A stretch of 64,000 nt of DNA from Zunongwangia sp. HGR-M22 (GCF_027594425.1 NZ_CP115159.1:3061001-3125000); one strand, 5' to 3'. Positions 34,861 to 44,485 are shown, counted from the stretch's first letter. The notes: generated by a model not told the origin, from the letters alone. A program made the numbers and translations.

Positions 34861-35724
34861 CTACCGATGTTTACCATTAGTTTTAAGATACTCCAATACA
34901 ACATCGGGTTTATCGGTTTGAATAATATTGATTTTTTTATTTATAAAATAATTGAGGGTATCTGGACTAACTTCCAGCGATTCGTCCAATTTGCCTAGAG
35001 CGTTTGCAAAAACAGGTTTTCGATATTTTTTTTGCATTTTTTCTATAAACAATGATTCTCTTTGGCTTTCTGAATTACCCAGATGAATAATATCTGGGTT
35101 AACACTTACCATTGCTCTTTTTATAGCTCGTCGATTGGGATTTACTTTTGTCATGCGCATCGCTGACGGAAGATACTTAACTATTTTTCGCATCACTGCA
35201 TATCTGCTTTCATAGAAAAATACGGAATTAACGGCCTTGCAATCTTCTATAACCTGAGCCACCTTTTTAATATGTCTGGACTTCACTTTAAGATCAATAT
35301 CAAATACAATCTGATTCTTACCAAAATTTAAAGCTTCTGCGAGTGACGGAACTTTAAACTCAGTAGGCGTTCCATCTTTATCCAAAAGAGATAATTCGCA
35401 AATTTCTTGATAAGTCAAATTTTTCACCTTACCTGAACCTGTAGTAGTGCGATCCACTTTCCTGTCATGAATTAGAATCGGAATTCCATCTTTGGTTAAA
35501 CGAACATCAACTTCAACAATATCAATATTATGAACTATAGCATCTTCGATAGACTGTAATGAATTTTCAGGAAAATTAGTATGCATCCCTCTATGGGCAG
35601 CTACTAGAATTACAGTAGGAGAAGGATCAAAAAGATTCTCGTTAGTGTACTGAAATGAAGAGTTAGATTGCGCTCCACAGAACCTAGATATTAGCAGAAA
35701 TATGAATAAAGCTTTGTATTTCAT
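34861..35724 (-). CDS. Glycerophosphodiester phosphodiesterase family protein
   Basis: Exported GDPD-fold hydrolase of 287 residues with a signal peptide (FIFLLISRFCGAQ). Catalytic elements are present: the first His-Arg in VAAHRGMHTNFPENSLQSI, the metal-binding pair in VEVDVRLTKDG and the second His in ILIHDRKVDRTTTG. Later strands include IVFDIDLKVKS and the final IIQTDKPDVVLEYL. It likely releases glycerol 3-phosphate or a similar product from phosphodiesters in the periplasm. It is monocistronic in appearance. Confidence 0.9.
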   Translation of the reverse strand: MKYKALFIFLLISRFCGAQSNSSFQYTNENLFDPSPTVILVAAHRGMHTNFPENSLQSIEDAIVHNIDIVEVDVRLTKDGIPILIHDRKVDRTTTGSGKVKNLTYQEICELSLLDKDGTPTEFKVPSLAEALNFGKNQIVFDIDLKVKSRHIKKVAQVIEDCKAVNSVFFYESRYAVMRKIVKYLPSAMRMTKVNPNRRAIKRAMVSVNPDIIHLGNSESQRESLFIEKMQKKYRKPVFANALGKLDESLEVSPDTLNYFINKKINIIQTDKPDVVLEYLKTNGKHR

Positions 35725-36116
35725 GGATTTTCAATATATGATTTCAATCTTCAGTTCAGAGGTAATTGCAGACAATACAAAATAAAAATACTATATAATT
35801 TGAATAGTTAAATTGATGTTTAGAAAATTGAGGAGAAATAGCTCCTCAATTTCTAAACCACTAAACTGATTTTGTATAAAAAAACTTCTCATTGCTTCAA
35901 AATTAAAATAAGAAAATATACTAGAAGTTATCCTATAGTTATTAATTTCTAATTGAATATTAGATTTGGATTAATTGAAAAATGCTTTCAGAAGAAAGCA
36001 TTAAAAGTTGATTACGATTTCTTTCTTAAAAAAATACATAAAAGAAGGTATAGCTACAATAATGTGATGATGGTCTTCGTTGATGCGAGAAACTATTAAA
36101 CTATAAATTTTAAATA
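35725..36116. other. 392-bp spacer containing a long-stem hairpin
   Basis: No coding frame was seen. The main feature is the hairpin at 35818-35858. The rest is AT-rich, without recognisable promoter boxes of good quality for the flanking genes. Confidence 0.5.
35818..35858. other. Hairpin with 17-bp stem
   Basis: The left arm (35818-35835, GTTTAGAAAATTGAGGAG) pairs with the right arm (35842-35858, CTCCTCAATTTCTAAAC) with a single bulged A and a 6-base loop (AAATAG). There is no T-run on either side, so it is not a typical terminator. It could be an RNA structure or a protein-binding palindrome. Confidence 0.75.
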
Positions 36117-36305
36117 ATGCAGAAGATTTTTAATCTGGAAATTCATGAACCTATTGATTTTGAAAATCCTTTTATAATAGAAAACCTTGTTAGAGAACGA
36201 ATGCTGAATCATTTGGAAGAGAAATACACCATCCAATCTGTTAATCTCTCAATGAACCGTAAAGACAATTATGTGCTTATCGTGGTTGTTAATTTAGAAA
36301 AGTAA
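36117..36305 (+). CDS. Hypothetical small protein, 62 aa
   Basis: Begins MQKIFNLEIHEPIDFENPFI and continues to a C-terminal hydrophobic strand (YVLIVVVNLEK). It is acidic to neutral, has no Cys, no signal peptide and no membrane helix, and is probably a small alpha/beta protein. It is flanked upstream by the hairpin at 35818 and downstream by the hairpin at 36366. I do not recognise a family. The ATG and balanced composition support a real gene, but only moderately. Confidence 0.5.
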   Translation: MQKIFNLEIHEPIDFENPFIIENLVRERMLNHLEEKYTIQSVNLSMNRKDNYVLIVVVNLEK

Positions 36306-36365
36306 ACTTCTACAGTCGAATCGATAATAAATTCGATTCAGACAGTTTCAATTAATTTTATATGA

Positions 36366-36411
36366 TGTGTTGACTTATCAGCCGTAATTTTTCGTTGGAT
36401 AAGTCAGCACA
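36366..36411. other. Hairpin with 14-bp stem after the 62-aa gene
   Basis: TGTGTTGACTTATC (36366-36379) pairs with GATAAGTCAGCACA (36398-36411) with one G-U pair; the loop is 18 bases. A moderately T-rich stretch follows on the plus strand, so it may terminate the 62-residue gene. Confidence 0.65.
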
Positions 36412-36493
36412 CTCATTATTTTCTTTCCTACTTCTACGAGTTCATTTTTGTAAATCGTAAAATTCCATTCAGTTTACCTTAAAACAAATACCA

Positions 36494-36525
36494 CTCGTCG
36501 ACACTAAAAAATAGCTTAACGATTT
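36494..36525 (+). promoter_or_regulatory. Weak pair of 21-bp-spaced repeats upstream of the DUF4114 gene
   Basis: CTCGTCGACAC (36494) and CTTAACGATTT (36515) are 21 bp apart and resemble the YTCATCKAAAT repeats of the exopolysaccharide locus at about 8 and 7 of 11 positions. The match is degenerate and tentative. Confidence 0.25.
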
Positions 36526-36580
36526 AACTTAATATAAAAGTAGTAACTGATTTATTTTCGTGATGTGAATAAGTCGCGTT

Positions 36581-39025
36581 ATGAAAGCACTACTACTTCT
36601 TTTTAGCCTTTTGTTTTCTATAGCCTTAAGCGCACAGAATTATAAATTCTTAGGAACTTATGATGATCAAGGCGTACCAGATTACTTAGTTGGTCGAGAT
36701 GATATAAGTGCAGAAACCATGCAAATGATTTCTGATGCACTTCCTGAAGGTTATCCTGTACCAGATTATAATCCTCACTACATTAGTGCCGGCTATGATA
36801 CCGATCTAATATTAGACAAAGATGCTGCAGTGTGGGTAACATTCGTAAAAGAAGGTGCTGGTTATAAAAATGTTTTAGGTTTTTATACCTATGATAGTAA
36901 TGCTCCAAAACCACCAAGGCCTAATCGAGAAGATATTACGATTATTTTCCCTAACGTATCTGGAGCTGGTTCTGGCGGCGGACTTTATGCTGGGGATAAA
37001 GTTAAAATAGGTGATTTTAAAGCAGGGACCGCAATCGGCTGGGTACTTCTAGCAAATGCATGGAAAGGCCACGTAACCGATGGGCTATGGCAATTATTTT
37101 CTAATCCAGATTATAATCCTGAAGCCGATGAAGATTTAAGATATCATAATGTATTATTAGAAGACCCAGAAAATGAAAGAGTGATTCTTGGTTTTGAAGA
37201 TATTAGAAGAGATTATGCCAGTTGTGATCAGGATTTTAATGATGCTTTATTTTATGTAACTGCTAATCCTTACGATGCGATTAGAACTGCCAATTTTGTG
37301 GATATAAAATCTGCGACAGATGTAAGTTCTGCAAATATGGGTGGATTAGAAAGTAATGGTGATTTAGCTTCTTTAATTGCAAAAAGAAATTTCAATAGAA
37401 TTAAACAAAACAACTTTAAAGATCATAAACGTAAACAATCAAAATATAAAGCTCAGGGCCAATTCATGAAAAACTCACTGGTGAATCTGGAATCCCTACT
37501 ACCAGAAACCGGGATGTTTGGTTCTGAGCAATCTTATGAATCTAGTCCAGAAGATCTTCTTTCGATTACAAATGCGAAAGAGATTTTCTCGGTAGATTAT
37601 TACCAGGGTGATAAACGTGTCGCTGCCGCTTTAGCAACCTTAACCGATAATGACATTTACGATCATTCTAAAGTAATTTGTGACCGATTAAACAGCTCTA
37701 GTTTAGAAGATATTAGAACAATAAAATTAGCCGGACACGAGATTATTATGATCAAAATGCTTAGAGCAAGCGGGCAAGTAGAATATGCACTTAATTTTTC
37801 TGTTCAGCTTAATGGATCTGGCGGAAATAAATTATACAGCTTCTGGAATATTGGGGATTATCCAAAAGGAAATTATGCAAACTTCCAAATTTGGGGAGGC
37901 GCTATGGGACAGGTGAGCACTTTAGCTAAGCACGTTATCGACACGTTTAAAACTGCAAATGGTTTAAGTTTTAATACAGAAGAAAGCGATATTCCCAGTG
38001 TTTTTGTAAAAAAAGGAATTTATAAAAACGGACAATTATATCTACGCCTTAAAAATAATTCTGCTGCTACAGGTATTCATGTTCAGGGAAAAATTCGTTC
38101 TACCGAAGTAGCTTCGGAAACTGAATTCAATGAAAACATCTCTTTAGCTTCTGAATATGAAGAAGAAGTGGTTGTAGATGCCGGGAGTTTATTTGATGTT
38201 GGCTTAGAAATTCAGGGCAATAATTCGCCAAAAGCAGACGCACTTTATTTAGCCGATGGTCCCTGGGGAATTGATTATGCCGATACCGAAACACGAATTA
38301 ATACTTTTAGTATAGAAGAGGCTAATTTGGATGGTTTCAGTAGTAATTCTTATCAAATTGAAAGAAATGTAGCTATAAATGGTGAACTTTATGAAACTTT
38401 AAATGTTTTCAGAAACATTTTGGCCGGAGATCAACAATTTTATACTGATGGGTTTGAAGCCTTAGAATTTACTACAAAAAGCAATCTTCCGGTAGAAGTG
38501 ATCCTGGTTACCGAAGGCTTAACAGATTGGAATAAAAGATATCGCTACGCCATAGAAACCAATGAAGACAAAAAAACCTACAACCTAAGATTGTCAGATT
38601 TCCGAAATGATTCTGAAAGTTTTAAAGGCGAGCCATTAAAAGGAATAGTATTTTCTGTACAGGGGAATTATAGCGCATTTCAGCAATTTAGCGTAAACAT
38701 AGAAAATGTTCAGTTTACGAATTTTAGAGAAATTCCTTCACAGGAAAATCCAATTGCGATAGTAGATACTCCTGCAAAGAAAGCCTATAATTATCCAAAT
38801 CCTTTTAGAAATAATACCAATCTGGTTTTACCAAAAAAAGGTAAAAAAGTAAAGGTAATGATCTTTGATATGATTGGTAAAATGGTACATAATAAAGAAT
38901 ACGAACTGGAAAACGGAAAAATAGAAGTCCCAATACAATTAAAAAGTGTACCGCCGGGAATCTATAACAGCATAATTATCGTAGATAATAAAGGGAAGTC
39001 ACAAATTGGTTTAGTTGTGAATTAA
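36581..39025 (+). CDS. DUF4114 domain protein with T9SS C-terminal sorting domain
   Basis: Large secreted protein of 814 residues. It has a signal peptide (LLLLFSLLFSIALSAQ) and a DUF4114 region with the acidic metal-site-like segment DYASCDQDFNDALFYVTANP (about 207-228). The central part has a charged helical stretch, then a repeated architecture (LxDNDIYDHSKVICDRL) shared with flavobacterial DUF4114 proteins. The C-terminus is a type A type IX secretion signal (YNYPNPFRNNTNLVL to GIYNSIIIVDNKGK). It is therefore likely exported across the outer membrane and anchored or released at the surface. Function unknown. Confidence 0.85.
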   Translation: MKALLLLFSLLFSIALSAQNYKFLGTYDDQGVPDYLVGRDDISAETMQMISDALPEGYPVPDYNPHYISAGYDTDLILDKDAAVWVTFVKEGAGYKNVLGFYTYDSNAPKPPRPNREDITIIFPNVSGAGSGGGLYAGDKVKIGDFKAGTAIGWVLLANAWKGHVTDGLWQLFSNPDYNPEADEDLRYHNVLLEDPENERVILGFEDIRRDYASCDQDFNDALFYVTANPYDAIRTANFVDIKSATDVSSANMGGLESNGDLASLIAKRNFNRIKQNNFKDHKRKQSKYKAQGQFMKNSLVNLESLLPETGMFGSEQSYESSPEDLLSITNAKEIFSVDYYQGDKRVAAALATLTDNDIYDHSKVICDRLNSSSLEDIRTIKLAGHEIIMIKMLRASGQVEYALNFSVQLNGSGGNKLYSFWNIGDYPKGNYANFQIWGGAMGQVSTLAKHVIDTFKTANGLSFNTEESDIPSVFVKKGIYKNGQLYLRLKNNSAATGIHVQGKIRSTEVASETEFNENISLASEYEEEVVVDAGSLFDVGLEIQGNNSPKADALYLADGPWGIDYADTETRINTFSIEEANLDGFSSNSYQIERNVAINGELYETLNVFRNILAGDQQFYTDGFEALEFTTKSNLPVEVILVTEGLTDWNKRYRYAIETNEDKKTYNLRLSDFRNDSESFKGEPLKGIVFSVQGNYSAFQQFSVNIENVQFTNFREIPSQENPIAIVDTPAKKAYNYPNPFRNNTNLVLPKKGKKVKVMIFDMIGKMVHNKEYELENGKIEVPIQLKSVPPGIYNSIIIVDNKGKSQIGLVVN

Positions 39026-39058
39026 TGATTGGTTAGTTGGTTAGGTTAGTTATGTGTG

Positions 39059-39088
39059 AAAATGCCGGGAGTGGTTACCCGGCATTTT
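39059..39088 (+). terminator. Rho-independent terminator
   Basis: AAAATGCCGGG (39059-39069) pairs perfectly with CCCGGCATTTT (39078-39088) around an 8-base loop, and T-rich DNA follows. Confidence 0.92.
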
Positions 39089-39219
39089 CTTTTTTATTAG
39101 CACCATCAAAGAGTAGAATACCCCCGAGGCTTCTCTCGAAATTAAAAATCTATTTCCCCAAAAAGTCTTGTGGGCTTACCCCGAGATAATTTACTAAATT
39201 CGTTTTTCAATCTAACAAC

Positions 39220-39753
39220 ATGACACTCGAGCAACTAAAATATCCCATTGGCACTTTTATAAATCCTTCTGAAATTACTCCGCAACAGCTTAAAACCTGG
39301 ACTAAAGAAATTGCAGAATTACCCGCCAAAATATCGAATCTTACTAAAGATCTTTCTGAAGAACAATTAGATTGGCAGTATCGCCCTGAAGGCTGGACGA
39401 TAAAACAGGTAATTCATCATCTGGCCGATAGCCACATGAACAGTATCATCAGGTTTAAAATCGCTTTAACCGAAGATGATCCTGCGATTAGAGGTTATGA
39501 TGAAACTGCGTGGTCAGATCTCGATGATTATTTATGTGATATTCACCAAAGCTTAATTTTGCTAGAAGGTTTACATTATCGTTGGGTAAAATTGATCGAG
39601 AATTTTAGCAAAGATGAACTTCAAAAAACTTTTTATCACCCAGAAAGAAAACAAAAGTTCACTTTAAAAACCGCTATCGGGATGTATGCATGGCATTCTA
39701 ATCACCACCTGGCGCATATCGAACAGGCGATTAAATTTAAGGGGAAATTTTAG
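39220..39753 (+). CDS. DinB/YfiT family metal-dependent hydrolase or transferase
   Basis: A 177-residue four-helix protein of the YfiT branch of the DinB superfamily, some members of which are bacillithiol transferases. The metal-binding histidines are visible in IKQVIHHLADSHMN and AWHSNHHLAHIEQA. The opening LKYPIGTFINPSEIT and RPEGWTIKQV are characteristic of the subgroup. It may act in thiol-dependent detoxification; the substrate is unknown. It is monocistronic in appearance. Confidence 0.88.
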   Translation: MTLEQLKYPIGTFINPSEITPQQLKTWTKEIAELPAKISNLTKDLSEEQLDWQYRPEGWTIKQVIHHLADSHMNSIIRFKIALTEDDPAIRGYDETAWSDLDDYLCDIHQSLILLEGLHYRWVKLIENFSKDELQKTFYHPERKQKFTLKTAIGMYAWHSNHHLAHIEQAIKFKGKF

Positions 39754-39843
39754 TAGTTAAACGTAATCTAAAAAATTAAATTTTAGGCATTGCCGTTATA
39801 AGTCTTTTAACTAATTTACCCCATCAGTTTAAGACTTTATTCT

Positions 39844-40983
39844 ATGATTTATTGTTCTCAGGTTTTCAGAGTACTTGTGTTGGCAGTCTTTATGACGTGT
39901 TCCGCAACAATGTTATCCCAACAAGCGCTGGTTTTAGATTCGCTAAGCCTAGAGCCTATTCCCTACGCTAATCTAGAGTATGGCACTAATCAGGGAAGTG
40001 TGAGCAATCAGGACGGGATTATTTTCACGCCTAAGGATTTTAAAGACTATAAACTTTCTCATGTAGGCTATCAAACACGAAAATTTACTACTACACAGTT
40101 AAAGGACACCTTGTATTTAAAAGCGCTCGCTTATAATTTGAATGAAGTTGTTTTACACAACTTCAATGCGAAAGACACCATTTTAAAAGCATTTAAGAAC
40201 ATTCCAAAAAACTTCTTTTTACAGCCTTTTAATCAAGCAGGCATATTTAGATATAGCTTAAAGAAAGATGGAAAAGGGGTAGAAATGATCGAAACCGACT
40301 TTCTATCCTACAAAGCATCGCTGGAAGAGGAAACCAAAACCAAAATTTCTGAGGTTAAAAAGACAGAAAAATATGAGCCATTGAATCTTTTAAGTGGTGT
40401 AGCTGAGTTTTTAAATATAATGGATCCTAGCCTAAAGAACGCTCCCGTGTTAGAAAAACTTAAAACAATGAACTTTAGCTATGCAGGTAAAATTGAAAAT
40501 GAGGAAGAAGAAATATATAAAATTGACATATCTGGAGATGAAGAAAAAGACTTAGCAAACGGATATATTTTTTTAAATAAAAACCAACTCGCCATAAAAG
40601 AAATAAAAGTTGAATACCTAAGAAGCGAAATGCCAGAATTAACACGTAAGGAACCAAATTATACTACAAGAATTGCTTTGTTCATTAAATACAACACCGA
40701 TAAGAACAGTAAACAATTTTTGTCTTATGCAGAAATCACAAATGATAAAACAGCGCTTTTTAAAAATGATTCCATCTATCATTTTGAGATGAAGGGCAAG
40801 ATTGCCTTCAATAAATTAATTCAAGGAAAAAAAGTCAAAAAATTTAGAAGCAACTATAATTCTAAAAAAGCGTTCAATAAAACCGTGGCTAAATTCAAAC
40901 AAAAGCAGCAATGGACCAATAGTGAGATGCTCCCTATGACCACAGAAGAACTGGAAATTCTAAAAGATATTTACGGTAATTAA
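39844..40983 (+). CDS. Carboxypeptidase-like regulatory domain protein, exported
   Basis: Exported protein of 379 residues. The signal peptide is followed by a CarboxypepD_reg-like beta-sandwich (about 28-95): QALVLDSLSLEPIPYANLEYGTNQGSVSNQDG, LSHVGYQTRKFTT and LNEVVLHN. The remaining 280 residues form an alpha/beta region with strands alternating with Lys-rich loops. This is common in Bacteroidota outer-membrane-associated proteins that lack a TonB barrel. Function is not known. It converges with the TPR gene across a bidirectional hairpin. Confidence 0.78.
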   Translation: MIYCSQVFRVLVLAVFMTCSATMLSQQALVLDSLSLEPIPYANLEYGTNQGSVSNQDGIIFTPKDFKDYKLSHVGYQTRKFTTTQLKDTLYLKALAYNLNEVVLHNFNAKDTILKAFKNIPKNFFLQPFNQAGIFRYSLKKDGKGVEMIETDFLSYKASLEEETKTKISEVKKTEKYEPLNLLSGVAEFLNIMDPSLKNAPVLEKLKTMNFSYAGKIENEEEEIYKIDISGDEEKDLANGYIFLNKNQLAIKEIKVEYLRSEMPELTRKEPNYTTRIALFIKYNTDKNSKQFLSYAEITNDKTALFKNDSIYHFEMKGKIAFNKLIQGKKVKKFRSNYNSKKAFNKTVAKFKQKQQWTNSEMLPMTTEELEILKDIYGN

Positions 40984-40990
40984 TACTAAA

Positions 40991-41021
40991 ATCAGGAATA
41001 GTTAAATTCCCCATTCCTGAT
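40991..41021. terminator. Bidirectional terminator hairpin
   Basis: ATCAGGAAT (40991-40999) pairs with ATTCCTGAT (41013-41021), with T-rich flanks on both strands. It separates the convergent genes ending at 40983 and 41029. Confidence 0.75.
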
Positions 41022-41028
41022 CATTATT

Positions 41029-43089
41029 TTACTTCGTTTCAAAAACCGGCTTATTCAAAAAGATCCACTTCAGTCTAAATCCAAATTCAGTAAATGTAAA
41101 TCCGGCTGCAGTGGCTGAAGCTATGTTACTTCTTGTTCCGTAGAAATTGGCCAAACAACGCTCAGAAAATTTATATCCAAACTTTCCCTGAATTCGGTAG
41201 GTTGACTGTTTAGGATCATCTTCGATAAACTGATAACCTACTGCTGCGGTTAAACCGTAATACAAACTTTTGGCTTCGACCGCATTTTCATCCATTAAGA
41301 AATCTGCAAAAACTTCAACCGCATTAAATCGTGACGGACTAAAATAGATCGTTGGCACCTGATTTTTAAAACTCAAAAATTGATAATTTACACCTCCTTT
41401 TAAAACCGGTTTCGACAAGAAATTATAATACAAAGAAGTAAACAGCAAATTTCTACTATTCTCGTCGCTTTGCGAGCTAAAATAATACTGCGTAAACCAA
41501 CCTAAATTAAAATTAGTTCCCATATTATAATTCAGATAGTAATTATTTACTACAATTTCTCGATCTAAAAGATCAGCGTTAAAATTCTGCACTTCGCGGT
41601 TATACCCAACTTCTAAATCCTGTAACTTGTAAGGCTTTATCTTGAAAAAAGCTTGCGCTAAAAATTGGTTATAATTATTGCTGAAAGAGTTTGCTGAATT
41701 TATTCCTCCTAAAACATGAAAACTTGCTTTTGGATGAAATTTATAACTTCCACCTAAACTAAAATTATTCGAAGTTGCTTCATTTTCTGTAACGCTATTT
41801 CTGGTTTTTCGATAGTTGTAATTTGCATTGAAGCTCAATTTTGTACTTACCGGAAATTCAATATTCGTATTGGTAGCATAGGCCTTGTTATCTCCATTAT
41901 CGAAGGTGTAATTTATTTTTTCTTCTACCGTTGGCGTAAAACTGCGATCTAATTTTCCTATAAAACTAGTCGCATCTTTTTGATTAGGAAACACTTTTAA
42001 AGTCTGATAAGCGGCATCGTATGCGTTTTCGGTTTCACCATCTGCAAAATAGGCATTGGCAATTCCCAAATTCCCATCAAAAGAAGCCGTATCTTTTTCT
42101 AATATTTGTCGATAATCAGCGATACTTTCTTTAAAATCACTTCGATACATACCTAATGTTGCGCGCAAAGACAAAACCCAATTTTCTTCGCCGTATTCTT
42201 TTATTAATTCTGAAATATAAGCTTCCGCATTTTTAAAATCTTTATTCCAAACCAAAGTCTGGGCATAGCGCTCTCTTGAAGTCTGTATAGAAGTGGAATC
42301 TCCTAAAGTTTCAGCTTTTTCAATCGCTTTTTCAGCAAGCGTCTGTGCTTCTTTTTCATCTTCAGCAATATGCGCGGCAAGCGACATTCCGTTTAAAGCG
42401 ACGATACTATCTTTGGCGTTTTTGGCTAATTCTAAATATACATTTTTAGCTTCGTCGGTTTCTTTAGTTATTAAGTAGATATTGGCTTTATTCAGCAAAG
42501 ATTCTCTATCGCCCGAAAAATCTTCTAAATTTTCGTTCAATAAACTTATCGCCGGCTCGTATTCCTGATTCTGCATTTTTTGGTACGCAAATCCTAAACG
42601 AATATATTTTTTAGAAACCATAGCATTAGGATTTCCAGGTGAAGTTCCCAAAGCACGATTAACATAAATTAGTGCATTATCGTATTCTTTCAAGTTAGAA
42701 AGGGTATTTGCAAAACCTAAAAGTGCGGCAAAATTATCAGGATATTTTTGTACCAGATCGCTATAATATGCTTTAGCATCATCATAATGTTTTCCCCATA
42801 AAAGTGATTCGGCATAATTTAATTCGATTTCCAGGTCGCCGGGATACTCTTTAAGCAAATCAGTAAAAATTGCAGTCGCTTTTTGCGCCTGCCCATTTAA
42901 ACCTACTGCTCTACCGTAACAAAGATTTGCAGTTTTATTATCGGGATAATCTTTTAGAATACCTTCAAAAAAAGTTTCTGCTTTTGCAAAATTGCCTTGT
43001 TCCAGATATCCAAAACCTTCTTGCATGTCTTGGGCAGAAACTAATTGAATTCCAATAAATAAGAATAATAATAGGCTAAGTTTTTTCAT
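41029..43089 (-). CDS. TPR protein with C-terminal outer-membrane beta-barrel (putative polysaccharide exporter)
   Basis: A 686-residue exported protein (signal peptide LSLLLFLFIGIQLVSAQ). Residues about 20-400 are tandem tetratricopeptide repeats, for example GYLEQGNFAKAETFFEGILKDYPDN. From about 410 to the end, aromatic-alternating strands (LSFNANYNYRKTR, FSLGGSYKFHPKASFHVLGG, final FTEFGFRLKWIFL) indicate a YaiO-like barrel. The TPR-plus-barrel plan is that of BcsC, PgaA and PelB exopolysaccharide secretins. It is divergent from a flippase gene across a spacer with three 21-bp-spaced repeats, supporting a shared exopolysaccharide role. No sequence match to a known exporter family is claimed. 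Confidence 0.78.
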   Translation of the reverse strand: MKKLSLLLFLFIGIQLVSAQDMQEGFGYLEQGNFAKAETFFEGILKDYPDNKTANLCYGRAVGLNGQAQKATAIFTDLLKEYPGDLEIELNYAESLLWGKHYDDAKAYYSDLVQKYPDNFAALLGFANTLSNLKEYDNALIYVNRALGTSPGNPNAMVSKKYIRLGFAYQKMQNQEYEPAISLLNENLEDFSGDRESLLNKANIYLITKETDEAKNVYLELAKNAKDSIVALNGMSLAAHIAEDEKEAQTLAEKAIEKAETLGDSTSIQTSRERYAQTLVWNKDFKNAEAYISELIKEYGEENWVLSLRATLGMYRSDFKESIADYRQILEKDTASFDGNLGIANAYFADGETENAYDAAYQTLKVFPNQKDATSFIGKLDRSFTPTVEEKINYTFDNGDNKAYATNTNIEFPVSTKLSFNANYNYRKTRNSVTENEATSNNFSLGGSYKFHPKASFHVLGGINSANSFSNNYNQFLAQAFFKIKPYKLQDLEVGYNREVQNFNADLLDREIVVNNYYLNYNMGTNFNLGWFTQYYFSSQSDENSRNLLFTSLYYNFLSKPVLKGGVNYQFLSFKNQVPTIYFSPSRFNAVEVFADFLMDENAVEAKSLYYGLTAAVGYQFIEDDPKQSTYRIQGKFGYKFSERCLANFYGTRSNIASATAAGFTFTEFGFRLKWIFLNKPVFETK

Positions 43090-43140
43090 GGGTATTTGGT
43101 TAATTTTTGTAGTTGCAAGTTAAGCCTGTTTTGGTCTTCA

Positions 43141-43193
43141 TTCATCTACATAAAACTTCCGCTCAACGAAATAGAATCCCTTCTCATTGAAAT
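43141..43193. promoter_or_regulatory. Three direct repeats, 21-bp period (LytTR-type operator candidate)
   Basis: TTCATCTACAT (43141), CTCAACGAAAT (43162) and CTCATTGAAAT (43183) are spaced exactly 21 bp apart in the divergent spacer between the TPR and flippase genes. On the minus strand the middle copy reads TTCGTTGAG, close to the published LytTR half-site consensus. A -7-like GATATTTG (43200-43207) faces the flippase, and TAACTTG (43122-43116) faces the TPR gene. Confidence 0.6.
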
Positions 43194-43237
43194 GTGAGAG
43201 ATATTTGCTCCAATATCTAATCTAAAACCGAACTGAA

Positions 43238-44485
43238 ATGATTTTATCACAACTAAAGGTAAGAAAAATAACTCCCGAACAGTTCTTTATGTTGAGCGCA
43301 ATGGGAGTAAATGTAGGAAACTACCTCTACAACCTCTTGTTAGGTAGAATTTTAGGACCAGAGCAATTTGCCAATGCTGCGATTTTAATCACTTTTTTAC
43401 TTGTTTTGTCGTTTATCGCCATGACATTTCAGTTGACCGTAGCAAAATTTACAGCCGGTTATGAGACTGAAAAACAACTTCATTTTCTAAACTACGTAAA
43501 AAAAGCAAGTCTAATTATTGGGATTATTGCTTCGCTTGCAGTTGTTTTATTTGCAGGGCAACTACAGCAGGTTTTTAATACCGATAGTAAATGGATGTTT
43601 GTGATTTTTGGTGTTGGAATTCCGCTTTACTTTTTAATGAGCGTAAATCGTGGTTTTTATCAGGGAAGCAAAAGTTTCTACAAACTTTCAGCAACCTATC
43701 AAACCGAAATGTTTAGCCGATTAGTGATCACTTTGCTATTGGTAACGCTTTTGGCTAATGGTTCTTCGGTTTTAATTGCTTCAGGAATTTTAATCTCCTT
43801 TGTTTTTGGGTTAATTCCGTTTAAAAAAAGTGGTAACTTTTTTACCAAAGTAACCTTAGAAGCGTCTGATCGTAAAAGCTTGGTGAACTTTATCGCTATT
43901 ACTGCTTTTTACGAGCTTACACAGATAATTATTAATAATAGCGACATCTTATTGGTTAAACATTATTTCGACTCTTACGATGCAGGATTATATGCTTCTT
44001 TAGCTTTGATTGGTCGATTAGTTTACTTTGTAGCCTGGATGTTTGTGATGATCTTATTGCCAACCGTTGTGCAAAAAAAGAAGAATGGCGAGAACACCTT
44101 GCCGGTACTTTTTAAATACGTTGGTTTTGTTAGTCTTTTGGCAATAAGCATTATTACGGTAACCTATTTCGTTCCCGAATTAATTATAGATATTATGTTT
44201 GGTGATGCTTATACGAGTATCGCACCATTACTTTGGAAGTATGCTTTAGCAACCTCTTTATTCGCGATCTCGAACGTATTTGTGTACTACTTTTTATCGA
44301 TCGATACCTATATACCCGTTGCTTTATCTGGAGTATTTGGATTAGGCCAGGTAGGATTAATCGTTTTCTTCCATGATTCTTTAGAGCAAGTGGTTATTGT
44401 ACAGATTATTATCATGGTTTTATTGCTTTTAATTCAGCTTGGTTATTTCTTTTACCAACACAAAAAGAAAGCTCATCTACAGTAA
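43238..44485 (+). CDS. Polysaccharide flippase (MOP/Wzx-like)
   Basis: A 415-residue integral membrane protein with about 12 helices, resembling oligosaccharide flippases. The N-terminus FMLSAMGVNVGNYLYNLLLGRILGPEQFA is typical of the polysaccharide_synt group. A conserved mid-protein loop reads NNSDILLVKHYFDSYDAGLYASLALIGRLVYF, and six further helices follow. It would move lipid-linked glycans or a growing polymer across the inner membrane, like Wzx or PelG. Its gene is followed by a GT4 gene 129 bp away on the same strand. Confidence 0.87.
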   Translation: MILSQLKVRKITPEQFFMLSAMGVNVGNYLYNLLLGRILGPEQFANAAILITFLLVLSFIAMTFQLTVAKFTAGYETEKQLHFLNYVKKASLIIGIIASLAVVLFAGQLQQVFNTDSKWMFVIFGVGIPLYFLMSVNRGFYQGSKSFYKLSATYQTEMFSRLVITLLLVTLLANGSSVLIASGILISFVFGLIPFKKSGNFFTKVTLEASDRKSLVNFIAITAFYELTQIIINNSDILLVKHYFDSYDAGLYASLALIGRLVYFVAWMFVMILLPTVVQKKKNGENTLPVLFKYVGFVSLLAISIITVTYFVPELIIDIMFGDAYTSIAPLLWKYALATSLFAISNVFVYYFLSIDTYIPVALSGVFGLGQVGLIVFFHDSLEQVVIVQIIIMVLLLLIQLGYFFYQHKKKAHLQ

